From: Strongyloides papillosus
Lineage: Eukaryota > Nematoda > Chromadorea > Rhabditida > Strongyloididae
Assembly (NCBI GenBank): GCA_005656395.1
Contig: SRSI01000071.1
Coordinates: 682,001 to 746,000 of the forward strand
Reading direction: 5' to 3'
DNA length: 64,000 nucleotides
A program made the translations under genes and the position numbers. The notes under the pieces are model-generated. The model did no database searches. It was not told the origin of the DNA and saw only the letters and a list, made by a program, of their open reading frames with translations. This document shows positions 51,774 through 64,000 of the stretch, piece by piece; the first letter of the stretch is position 1, and each line of letters opens with the position of its first letter.

Positions 51774-52780
51774 TATAAATAACTTTGTTAGTAGTTAAAC
51801 TTTTTCTATAATTAATTAAATATTTTAATATGTATAAATAATTATTTTAAAATAAATATAATGCTAAAGTTAACATTGTCATTGTTTAAAAAAATGCAAG
51901 ATAACGATAACAATAGGAAAGAAAACATTGAAATTTTTTATAAAAGAATTCTTTTATGATACAATTTATAAATCGAGAAAAAAACTAGGAAAAAACCACC
52001 ACATTTTTTCTTAACCATGGAAGAATAGTGGTATATTTTGCAATACAAATTACGAGGTCAAATTTTTAAGAAAATTCAACACATATGACGCGCAAAAAGT
52101 GTTCAAATCGATTAGAAAATGTATAAAAAAGAAGCTTGCGAATGTGAATGTGTTTAAAGAGTCTAAAATAACAAGGCAATTAAAAATGTAACCAAAATAT
52201 ATATTTAACCATGTTAAAATATTAAGTAAAATATTTTTTAGTTAATAAATAAAATAAAAACAATTGGTAATAATAATTTATTTTAGTAGGCTTTCTGATG
52301 ATTGAGTAAACTCTCTCAACAGATCAATATATATGTATATAATACAATTTAAGGTACTGTCTAACAAGATTACTTTGTCTATTATATAAAATTAAATTGG
52401 TATTCATATACAAATATATAAAACTAAATAAACAAATAAAATTTTCTGATTAAACTATTTAAAATTAATATGAGAATAAAAAAAAATATTATATACATAT
52501 ATGTAATATTATTATCTTTGTGTAATTTAAATAAAAAATAGGAAAGTAACAGAATTCAGGAAATTTGATGAAAGATGAAAAATAATTATTTTGAACTGTT
52601 AAAAGTTAGCAAAAATTTTTTTGCCAATATACAAAATGCATAATGTTATATTATATATGTAATAAATATATATGATTGCACACAGATTTAGCTCAGAGGT
52701 CGCTACATATAGTATACAAACTGTTTGGATGAACACGATAGTGAACGCAATGACATATCAACTATATATATTTCAAGCTC

Positions 52781-52832
52781 ATGTCGACATCATGCTGGCA
52801 TGCTTGTTCTCATTTTTATATGAAGTTGACAT
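52781..52832 (+). other. Imperfect hairpin in a GC-richer patch
   Basis: A 13-bp stem (52781-52793 with 52820-52832; one mismatch, one G-U) closes a 26-nt loop that contains GCATGC. It lies inside a 67-codon open frame. A small structured RNA or a short gene is possible; neither is established. Confidence 0.3.
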
Positions 52833-55800
52833 ATTGTATGGAGGTAAAAAGCAATATAATGTAGCATCAAAATGAACAGCTGTAAAACTTTAGAAATAAG
52901 AATAATAATACATAAATTGTCTTTTTTATAAAAATATTAACATTTTCGCTACTTTTATTCGGTTGAAATAATATATTTAAATTACTCCAGATAGTATATA
53001 TAAAAAAATCTAATATTTTTATCAATAATATTAAAAATATTAAAAAAATAAACTTTAAAAATTAAATTTATTTATCATGCACTATATGGAGATGTAAAGT
53101 TAATTTAATAATTTTTACATTATTACTAATAAAAGAAAAATTTTTATCGTACATAAATTAATTTTTTCCTCAAATAATGCCAATTAATCTTTCTTCAATA
53201 ATATTATTATATAAAAGATGTTATACATTTGATACTCTAAGATTTTTTTCTTTATACTTGTTGAATGAATGAAATATACCAATATGTAAAAGATATACAT
53301 ATATATTACATAACTTTTTAAAAAGAAATATAGGAGAAATAATTTAAATAAGGAAAACTAAAAATTTTGTCTCTAAATGATTCTAATAATAAAGAAAATA
53401 CATTATTACATTGACTGTTAAAGACATAAACGACAAGTCATAAATACTTGAAAGATAATGAAGAATTTAATGTTAGATATCTAAAAACAATTGTTTCAAC
53501 ATAATTTTTGGATGTTCAACGTAGTTTTTTATACTATACAAAAATAAGAAGCATGTAGATTATGTTATAATATAAGGAAATATGATAAATATGTTACCTA
53601 AATGTTTTGATCTGATATAAATAATCATTACTTCTCCCAATTATATAATTTTAAAGAAAATATAATATATAAAAAAAGGTTTTTTTACATGGTTTCATTT
53701 TTCATAAGAAATTTTGTTTCTTTTACCACAAATATGTCATTATTAAAATATTATTTGATAAAGAAAAGGGATGACAAAAAATATTGAAAGAAATAAAATT
53801 AACAAAATATTTAACAACGTGTATTAAAAATCAATATGATTTTTATAATATTATAGGAAGCTTTTGTAAAAAAATGTCCTATATTTAATCATTTGTTAGA
53901 CAACAATAAATGTAAAAGTAGAGTGAAATGTTTTTTATGATAAAAATATAAATTTTAAAAGTTTTGATAAACGATATTTTAACAGAAATAGTAATCACCA
54001 ATTTGTGTTATTTATCTTTTTGTGTCTGTGTATTAAAGGGGGAAAAAAGTTTATCAATTTTATTAAAAAGAATTTTTATTGATAATAAATGTGACAATAA
54101 CAAGAGAACTAACATATCAGTAAGGAAATAACGTTATATGATAAATTGTATTATAATTTAAAAAAAAAATTATATTTTATCAAAAGACAAAAAAGGAAGA
54201 CAATAACTAGAGATTTTTGGAAACAGAAGTGATTCAAAATTGTTATTTGATGTATTTATTAAAAAAGTAGAAAAAATATTATTGTTGAAAGGAATTAAAA
54301 TAGTAAGTGGTAGGGAGAGTGGGGCATTAATATGATAAATATAACGTATAGATAACTGTATTATTACTTATACTTTTGTTAATTGTTTACACTACAAAAC
54401 ATAATACATTTATTTTATTTTGGTGATTCACATTTAATTTTACTAATTAACATTAATAGATATTATGTAATTAAATTAATGAAATACCAGAATGTAGGTG
54501 ATGTAAAATTGACTTTATTTAGTTCTTTGTGTAATGTATTTGTTTTTTCCTTGTTGGTGAAGGACATTATCGTGGTGTATGTTAGTAATTAAGGAATATA
54601 TTATTTTTGTTAAATAATTATAAGAATATAAATATATTATGGATTACCACAGTAGCGGGAAATATTTGTATTAAAGAAAGTGGAAGTAAAAAAAGAGTAG
54701 TATTCCAAAAGAATATTCTTTATAAGATAAATAGAGTGTTTACCAACACAATTTTTTTTCATGAATGGTATAGTTTATACAATTTCATGTAAGATAAATA
54801 AATACATATATATTATTCACTTTATGGGAAATGTATTTCACTAATATATATAAAAGAATTTTTAAAATAATCGACATGCATTAACTTTACTTTTTTTTAA
54901 ATTATTTATATCATATTTTTATGTAACATGTTGTTAGAATTTTAGTTAAAAAAATTAGTATAAGTATGTAATTTCACCTTTATTAAAAATGTTTAACTTT
55001 ATTACCTTGTTTGGAAGTAGATAGATGTATACATTCTTAAATAATAGGTAATTGTTTTAAAAAAATGCAAAAGTTTATTTTTTTATGCTAAACAGGAATT
55101 TCATTATTGTTAAAAAGATTCTATAGAGGCAATATAATAGAACTTTTTTTTAGTCTAAAAATGATAATATTTTTTGAATAAATACAAAAACTATTTATTT
55201 TAATAAATTATTCTGATTTAAACAGAATTTTTAAAGAAACAAAAACTACGTAATATATAAACGATAAAAATTTGATTTAAGAATAAGATTATTACTTTTT
55301 ACAAAATTTTATAAAATAAATGGAAGCTTTAAGTTTATAGTATGTAGTTTGATGTTTGGAAAAAAATTTTTACCATATAAAAAAGGCGCCATAATGAATA
55401 ATAATTAATTTTTTCATTCAAACGTCAAATAAAAAAATTTTGCACATCTTTTAACTGTAAAAACGTAAAAGAAACGATTAAGTTTCAAGTTAAGTTAATA
55501 AAATATCAGTTGCAATAAGGGATATCAAAAAAAATATTTAAAAATTAAAAAGTGAAGATGTAAACTTATACAAAATTTTAATACATTATAAAATTGTAAA
55601 TATTTAAAGAATTTAATAAAAAAAGAAGCCTAATATTATTTAAAATAAGATATATGAAAACATACAGAAAGTTGAAAGTCTTGAAAGAAAAAAAGTATAA
55701 TAATGTTTTCCTAGAGACTGAGATGTCTATAATATCTAGTAAATTTATTTTTTACCATAATAACTTGATAAATGATAATGATTTTTAAATTTTTATCTAA

Positions 55801-58615
55801 TTTAACAGACAAAATAATTATATATAGAGATGATATGTAACTTTTATAAAAATTAAAATATTTTTATTTTTGTAAAAAACAAATGTCAGATTTAAAATAT
55901 TATGTATAACATATATTTTTTTAACTTAATGGATACTTCAAAGGGATATGATAATTGGTACATAGATTTAAACGTCATTGGTTATATAAATAGCATTATA
56001 AAAAATGAGTTATCTTAGTTCTGTATTTAATTTAGATGTACATAAATTTATTACAATTTTAAAAATTTTTTAAAAAGCGAAAAAACATAATATTTTGTAA
56101 TAAATAAAAGATAATTAAAATAATTTAATTTTGAATATTATATCGTTTTAAATAAAAAAATATATTACAGATATGTAAAACTATGTTTTTATATAAACCG
56201 ACTAAATACTATACACACGTTATCCAACAATTAATTTTTTATGTAGAAGTAGAAAATTACATTCTTGGATTAAAAATCTCTCCATAATATATGTATAATA
56301 CATAATGCTATCACATTTTCAGCTTTTAAAAATTAATTATAATGTAGATGATGTAAGATAAAATGTATAATTAAATGACGTAATATGAAAATGCAATATT
56401 GTAGAGTTTTCAAAGATGTGTCTTTATTAATTATTTTTATCATTAACAAATATATATATAAAAGAGTAATATTATTATTTATTTTTCTTCAAAAAACTTT
56501 TAAAAAATAACTTTTGATTTATTAAAGTAGAACGGCTTGGAAAAATATATTTTTAATTTAATAAATGTTTTCGGGAGAATAAATTAAATAAATTTAGTAA
56601 TAATATGTATAAATTATAAAATTTATTTTATTTATATTTAATATTTTAAGATGAAAAAAAGAGAGAAAATTTAATACATAAGTACCGCTTATATGAATGA
56701 TATGAGACGATTAATAATTTTTGTATACATTAAAAAATAAAAATATTAAAAAAAGGTTAACTAATATATTCGATTAATAATAATATTAAGAACTTATATA
56801 AGAAAGATAAGTTAACAAACAAGAATTGTATTAAAAATCCAATGTATATAAAATTTTTAGAAAAAATATACAGATATATCAAAGTATAATCCGCTTTTAA
56901 TTACCAAATACCATGTACACATTCTCAAAACAGAGATAAAATTTTTTATTTATCCATCTGTTGCCAATAAATTATTTTTCTACCCAAATATCATCTAATC
57001 TTTTATTATTTTTTTATTCTTTCTTTTTGTTATTATCACCTCTCTCATTACCAAAATATCATTTATATATTACTTTAAAATTACTTAAGATTAACGATTA
57101 AATTTTACATACAATATTTAATAATAATTTCTATAACACAGCAAAAATTATCACAGCATTTAACAATTTACCATTCATACTTTATAACGTTACAATATAA
57201 TTTTATTCATAAAAGAATTTTGTATATTTTTAAAAAGCTTTATTTAATGTGTAAATATGTATTAATATATAATTCTATATATATTATAATGTTAAATACT
57301 TATTTTTTCTTTTGTTTAATCAATGAAATATACGAAACAACAAGTTTTTAAATTACTCAAACTTGAGTATCTTTTATCAAAACTTTCTGTCTATTTAATA
57401 AACTAAAGCTAGCTTCTATTATTTTAAAATTAAAAAATAAAGTACTCCAATCACTTTTTATAATATTATATATTTAAAAAATATGTATATAAGTTTTTAG
57501 ATGGACGTCAAAACAAAAATATAGAAAATTGAAGAAAGTACTTTCTAGGAGGGGAAGAATGATTAGGTCAAATTATAATGTAGATATTATTCATTACCTA
57601 ACAGTTTATATATATGTTTCTATCACGTTTAAAAAAATTATAAAAATTAATATGAAGTTTTTATTGATATATAAGGTATTAATGGATGTGAATAATTTTT
57701 TTGTCATACAATATCATAATTATGTATGTGATTTCAATAATTGAGATAGGCACTAAACGATAAGTAACATCCGTTATCTGCAGATAAGATTTTTTTTATT
57801 ATTCAAATAATTATTTAAAAGTTTTTTCATTTCATTAAAATGATATTGAAGTAAATATAACTAGTATTATATTAAAAATCCATCAAGCAAATATAGGGAA
57901 ATTTAGTTATAAAAAAATTATGAAAAAATTTGTAATTACCCAAGCATATGGAGAATGTATTTTTCTTCACAAAATTCAATATAAAATTTTTTCTCATTAA
58001 TACATTTATCGAATTACTTAAGTTTTATTTCTTATCTTGATGATTAAATCAAAAAATGAATATATAACCACAAGACATATGATAACAATTAGTAAAATAA
58101 AATGATATATCTGGTTTTTGTCAATTATATATATATATATAATACTCTTGATTATACAAAGTAAAAATTTATTATTTACATATATTTGTTAAAATTTTTG
58201 CAACAAAAATAAAAATTGATTTTAAGCGTTTTCAACGTTTTTACCTTGTAGTAATGAAGGTTGCCCCATTCATTGTAATACAGAACAATTTTTATAATGT
58301 GGTTAAAAGTATATTATGAATGAGAGAAAATATGTGTTAGGCTTATAATACATCTTTTTACATATACTTTGTAAAATTTTACCAACGATAAAATATATTT
58401 TTATCAATTTCCTAAATATTTATTAAAATTATCATTGCCTCCCATTTTCCCTGCGTTTCTCATAACAAAACATTTGAAGATATAATTTTTTTATTATTAT
58501 TTATACTAATTGACAACAATCCTTCTTTCTACAGACAATTTAATTTAATTTTAATAATGTTTTAACTTTTCTAAAACTATATATCTCATTCATAAATTCT
58601 TTTTTTTTGTTAATT

Positions 58616-58640
58616 CTTTCTCTCTCTCTCTCCTTCTCTC
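58616..58640. repeat. (CT)n polypyrimidine microsatellite
   Basis: TCTCTCTCTCTCTCC followed by TTCTCTC. This is the clearest non-AT microsatellite in the gene-free region upstream of UNC-115. Confidence 0.85.
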
Positions 58641-61495
58641 ATTCGTATTCATTTTTCTTTAATTTCTTTTTATCATTTTTATTATTTTTACTATATATAT
58701 TCAATATAAACATATATTTTAAAATTATATTTTAATGTTTAAAGATAGTGAAACATTACAAGTAACATAAAAATGGCAAAAAGCTTTAAATAAATTTCAA
58801 TTATCTTATTACCAGATTATTTTATCCAGCTGCGCACATATTATATGAGGTTTAATTGTTCCCAACATAATATTTCTATTGAAGTTAATAAATAAAAATA
58901 AGATATTTACAAATTTTATAATTTTGTCACTATCATTTTTAAGATTCTTTAGTATTATATTTATATTCTTAAATATAAGTTTTTATAGTTTAATAGAGAC
59001 AATGTTCTTTTAATGCTGATGGAGGAAAGAGCTAAATCTGATGATACATATTTAAGATATAGGGTATATATACATGCCACTATCTTACAATTCATTATTA
59101 TATTCCATCTTCTTCAAAACTTTAAATATATATATTTCAATTCTAAATATATATAGACAAAATTTTTGAACCCTTCTGGCTAATGTTACACTTGACCAGT
59201 ACTCATCTTAATATATAGAAAAGTGTCTTTAAACAACTAAAAGTAATATAAGAAATAACCAATCGTATAAACTCTAAAATATTTCCCTCCCTATTGCCAT
59301 TCTATCATCATCTTTTCCTATGCCAAACCACTGGATTGTGTACTACTTACTGTTTGAAGCAGGGAGTGATGTGTTTGTTCCAATATATGTATAGATATAA
59401 ATGTGTATGCAAGTTTTATGCGAAAAATAGATATGTATTGTGTGCCAAGATAGAAACAGTGCTACACGTTCTCCCCCTAAAATACAGATAGTTATAAGAA
59501 AAGCCTAAACAATGTTTATAGGGAAATGACAACAACATTTTAACTTTACCATTTAATCTTTTTATTATATTTATATATTCATTACTAATTTTTTTATGCT
59601 ATTAATTATTCATAAATTAAAGTTTTTTCTATCTTAATAAATGATCTTATAATTTTATAACAAACACTTTTATTAATACATAAACATTTTTTATTTATAC
59701 TAGTTAAATATTTATAAAAAGAAAAAAGTATATTTTTCATTGAAGATAAAATATTTATTTGTGTACTTATCTAAGCTTTTTAAATATCATTTGTACCTGT
59801 GTATCATATAACAAATTTTATGTAAAAAGTTTGATCATTATAGAGAGACTATTTAAATATATGTTGTCGGCCACTTTTTCAAGGTCTATATTGATTGTTT
59901 AAATCCTAAATCTAATAAAAATATTATAGCTTAAAAGTTAATAAATAATAATATCTATTCTGTTTTTTAAAATTATAAAAGTACATAGCTTTAAAGTTTA
60001 ATAAACTTTTTTTTACCATCTATTTTCATTTCTTTATTTTTAATATTTTGTACTTTTTAGTTATATTTCATCATAATTTATGTTTATTGAAGTGAATTAT
60101 TTACTATAGCCAGATAAAAATTCCTATTATTTTGACATTTTTTTATCCGTAAATTGTTAAAAGTTTTATTTTAATTTATATTTCATATATGTTAAAGATG
60201 ATATAAATGATTGTTTAGAATTTTAGAAATAGGGCTAAAAAAGAATTATTGGTATTAAAATACTCTATTATAATAATACTGTTTTATTTAATATTTTTCA
60301 AAAAAGAGAATAAAATTAGTCGATGAATAATTATATTAGGAAGAAAAATTAAAAAGTTTTTTACATAATCTTTTTTTAACTGGAGTCTTTTATAAATTTT
60401 TAAGCAAGAATAATTTTTTTCATTATTGAAATGAAGAATATACATTTAAAATTAAGTAGTATCAGTTTTGATTGTAGGGTTCTTTGAAACATAATTTTAA
60501 TATGCAGATAACTTGTGTATGTATTAGTGTATTGTCGCTGACTACTTCATATTTGTCGATAGTTATTTCAATATCATATTTATATAGAAGTTTTTAGCAA
60601 ATATTTTCACATTAAAAAAAATTGTCTTAAGTTTTTTAGTCTTTTCTTTAAATTCAAATAAATGAAAATGTTTACTATAAATATTGATTTACTTTTTTCT
60701 ACAAAATAAATTAAAAATTTATTTAAAAATGTTTAAAGTATGATATATTTTAACTTTAAACAGAATTTTATTGTTGTTAATATATAAATAGATGGACTGA
60801 CCGATTTTAATTTTAATATTTCTTCTTCTTTCGTAATCCCTTAATTTCTAAACACTACCAATACAATCTTTATACAATAAATTTCTATTTCGAACGCATT
60901 TTTATAACACTATGAACCGATACATTATAAAATCCACTAAATATGTAAATTATATATATTTCAAACTGATCAATTATTTGATTTTCATTTTATTTCAATA
61001 AATACCTAGGGAAGAAGAATGTTATATTATATGTAAATATACAAATAATAATAAATACTTTACCATACATTTCATTTAATTTTTATTTATTTATTCTTCT
61101 TTAATCTATTTATTTTTTTACCAAAATCTTATGTTAATAAATGTTGGAATTTTACTATATAATAAAAAAAAGTCTATTTTAGGTTTCTAATTTTACTTTT
61201 GAGTGAGAGAAATAGATAAATAAATAGATTGAGGGAGAGAAATTTAGAATGAGTATCAATTTTTATTTTATAAGCTAGTTTTCATTGTCATCATATAAAA
61301 TAATTAAATATATATGTATTTCCATCGTTCATCTATATGAAGACTGCAAAATTATAATAAAATAAAATTAACATTAATACATTAATTTTTCGAAATTTTA
61401 TTTATAAATTTTTTTATTAAACATTTTCTTGATTGTATCTTTTATTTTTAGATTTAGTTTTATATATTTATATAAGACTTCCACAATAAGTCATC

Positions 61496-63711
61496 ATGGG
61501 TAAGTTATCATATTTTACAAATATAATGTATTAATAATATTTATTTCAGGAAAAAAATGTCAAATTTGTGGTAAAAAATGTTCTGGAGATATTTTAAAAG
61601 CTGATGGTGAAAAATATTTTCACATTGCTTGTTTTTCTTGTAAAAGTAAGGATATATAAAAAGTATAATCATTTAATTTTTTTCTAATACATTATTATTT
61701 TTTTCCTAATTATTTATTGTTAAAATTTAAATTAAAAACAAAAATCACTACTATAAATTTATATTTAAACAATATTTTATATTTTAAAAGTATAAATATA
61801 ATAGTTGTTTATTTATAATAAAATAAAATGGAAATGAAAACGACCAAAGAATGAGAGATTTAAAGTTTAAAAGAAAAATTATAAAAATGCATTATAAATA
61901 ATAATTTGTTTTTAGACTGCAATAGACCATTAACTGATACCGGATTTTATACTACCAGTGATGGAAGTTATCTATGTCCAGATGATTTTAGAGCCCTTGC
62001 AACAGGACACCATAGTAAAATGGAAAAATCATACATTACACATGATTCGAATAAAAAAGTTAGCAAAAAAACAAACGGAACATCATCTCCACCACATTCA
62101 CCTATCCCATCACCTATCCCAAATGCTACATGTGCATCATGCTCAGAATCATTAGCTACGGGTCAAGTTTTATTGGCTTTAGAGAAACAATGGCATGTAT
62201 GGTGTTTTAAGTGTACCGAATGTGATGCCGTTCTACAGGGTGAGTATATGGCACACGAAGGAAAACCATTGTGTATAAGAGATTACCATAAAATTCATGG
62301 TGTCAGATGTTATGAATGTGAAAAATTTATTGCTGGACGTGTTTTACAGGCTGGTGGTTATAAATTCCATCCAACATGCGCAAAATGTACAAGATGTGAT
62401 CAACATTTTGGAGAGGGTGAAGAAATGTTTATGCAAGGTAATGAAATTTGGCATCCAGCATGTGAGATTTCCCAAAAAACAGAAAATTTAGCTTTAGTAA
62501 CTGGATCAAAAGCAGCATCAATAGGTAAAACATCAAAAGGTCCTAAATATCAAAGTACATTAAGTCAACATTTAATTTATATGTATTCATTACCTGATGC
62601 TGAAGATTCAACATACCTTAAACAACCAATCTCTCCTCATCCACCTAAACCACCCCAATTTCACACACCAATTGCTCCAATTAAAATACGTAAATCAAGA
62701 TATTCTATGCTTAAAACTGGTATGCAAAGGCTTACCGAAGATTTGGAAAGAAATTTGCCAAGAGCTAAATCACCACATATGGATAATGAGGAACCAATTG
62801 AGATGGCACATTTTCCTGCTGGACATGCACCAGAACCAGGAGCTCCGCCACCAATAGAAAGAGAAGATTTCCCCGCCCCACCTTATCCATATGCTGTTGA
62901 AGAACTTAAACGTCGCCTTTCCTCATCATCAATAGAGAATGATGATGATGATGACGATTTTACTGATAATGATAAAATTGATGAAGAAAAATTGAAGAGT
63001 GCTGTGGAACAGTTAGATAAATTTGAGAAGGACTCTGGAATAGCATATGTTATTAAGCAAAATCTTCAGGAAAGTAAAAATAAACAAAGATTACCATTAC
63101 ATTGGGATCCAAGAAATGCTTCAAGAACACCATCAGCTAAAAAAATGCCACATTTAAAGTTTCGTTATGATACACCAATTAATGCCTCACCTTCAAGACA
63201 TTTAAATAGACCAAAACCATGGGTATTTTGGAAGGAAGGTAGTGGTACAGAAAAACATACACTAAATACATTACCAAATTTTCATATACCAAATGATGGA
63301 ACAATGAATAAAGCAGCAACATTGCCAGATGGATACGGATATGATGGATATGGAATGTCAATGGATCACCTTGATACAACAATTTCATCACATTTCTCAG
63401 AACATTCCCTAAACAGTGTTTCATTATCATCACATGGTTATCCAACAAAAGGAAATGTTATGAATGGTGGGGATCTTCGAACAAACCTCCGTTCATCACT
63501 ACCAGACATGTCAAAACCCGTCAAAAATTATAAGTTATCAGAACTCCAAACGACAAATAAAGAATTACCCGAAAATGTTGATAGAATGCATTTAGAGAGA
63601 CATTTATGTCGGGAGGAGTTTGAGGATACCTTTGGTATGACACCAATTGAATTTTATAAGTTACCTGAATGGAAAAGAATTAATTTAAAAAGAAAAGTTA
63701 AACTTTTTTAA
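61496..63711 (+). CDS. unc-115: Actin-binding LIM protein (abLIM / UNC-115)
   Basis: Cytoskeletal adaptor acting in axon guidance and lamellipodia/filopodia formation downstream of Rac. Exons 61496-61499 (only ATGG), 61550-61645 and 61916-63711 give 631 residues, close to C. elegans UNC-115. LIM1 begins at Cys5 (CQICGKKCSGDIL) and crosses the second intron. LIM2 begins at Cys106 (CASCSESLATGQ) and LIM3 at Cys165 (CYECEKFIAGRVL). A Pro/Ser-rich linker carries an Asp run at about residues 345-350. The villin headpiece occupies the last ~40 residues (LERHL...EEFEDTFGM...LPEWKRINLKRKVKLF) with the KKxxLF-type F-actin-binding end. The 4-nt first exon is accepted because GTAAGT follows it and the join yields MGKKCQIC. 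A longer isoform with upstream exons cannot be excluded. Confidence 0.92.
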
Positions 63712-64000
63712 ATTTTATTCTTTGTTGAATTTTACTTATAAGATGACACAATCTACAATAAAACAAAAAAGAAATCTTTTCCGAGAACATCCGGTTTTAA
63801 AATTAACACAATCAATAGACAAAAAAATAGATAATTAATTATTATTTAATTAATATAAAGAAAATGTGGATGGCAAAAAGAAAAGATAACTTGAACTAAT
63901 ACTACAAACATTTTTATGATAATGATATTTTTTCAAAAAAAAAATAATATTGCTGCTTCTGCTACCTTTTACTTTGCTTTCGAAAAAACCTACACACAAT
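63712..64000. other. 3' flank of the UNC-115 gene
   Basis: AT-rich 3' UTR and downstream sequence up to the window edge, with AATAAA-like sites near 63760. No further gene visible. Confidence 0.5.

Larger units (their letters stand above)
51774..61495. other. 9.7 kb divergent gene-free region
   Basis: The longest gene-free stretch in the window, between the 5' ends of the B55 and UNC-115 genes. It is overwhelmingly A+T, with scattered less AT-rich patches at 52675-52860 and 58600-59480. Open frames at 52672, 54383, 54607, 57529 and 59294 are all under 75 codons without recognisable domains. It probably contains UNC-115 regulatory sequence. Confidence 0.5.

Noticed and set aside
59294..59491. 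65-codon open frame with Cys/Tyr-rich translation
   Set aside because: No signal peptide, domain or splice sites; likely chance in a less AT-rich patch.
61958..63448. Several overlapping open frames in other frames of the UNC-115 gene
   Set aside because: They overlap the clear LIM/headpiece coding frame and are rich in His/Met/Leu, as expected for shadow frames.

Overview
This is eukaryotic DNA, very AT-rich, with intron-poor genes. Most introns are 45-140 bp, begin GTAAGT-like and end TTTTAG or TAAG. Gene content points to a nematode: an unc-93 family protein with the long nematode-type N-terminus, abLIM/UNC-115, EGL-21-like carboxypeptidase E and an otopetrin-like protein. The base composition and sparse short introns resemble clade IV nematodes of the Strongyloides type. 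The species cannot be fixed from this window.

Layout. 1-7.3 kb: arl-8 (+), an unc-93 family gene (-) convergent with it, and a carboxypeptidase E gene (egl-21-like, +) divergent from unc-93. 7.3-24.2 kb: a repeat-rich interval holding a 1.2 kb foldback element, a TTAA-flanked piggyBac-like MITE, an internally deleted mariner, an element capped at both ends by perfect palindromes, and a 1.6 kb inverted-repeat element carrying two opposed arrays of ~21-nt repeats. The same interval holds a small unrecognised three-exon gene (18756-19325, -) and a decayed relative of it in the opposite orientation (21220-21540). 24.2-26.0 kb: an otopetrin-like channel (+). 31.8-33.5 kb: a MNK-type kinase (+). 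36.4-39.5 kb: a DYRK1/MBK-1 kinase (-), convergent with MNK. 45.1-48.7 kb: a 992-residue secreted protein (+) with cysteine-rich ends and a low-complexity middle. 50.2-51.8 kb: PP2A B55/SUR-6 (-). 61.5-63.7 kb: UNC-115/abLIM (+). Gene-free stretches of 2-10 kb lie between.

The genes do not form an operon: strands alternate and spacing is large. Several families have neuronal roles in other animals (ARL-8 in lysosome and synaptic-vesicle transport, carboxypeptidase E in neuropeptide maturation, UNC-93 in K+ channel regulation, UNC-115 in axon guidance). That shared theme is an inference, not something the sequence shows. The least explained signals are the palindrome-capped element, the opposed 21-nt arrays, and the small duplicated gene. 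Exon structures were assembled by hand from frame continuity, splice signals and family resemblance, with no alignment or expression data.
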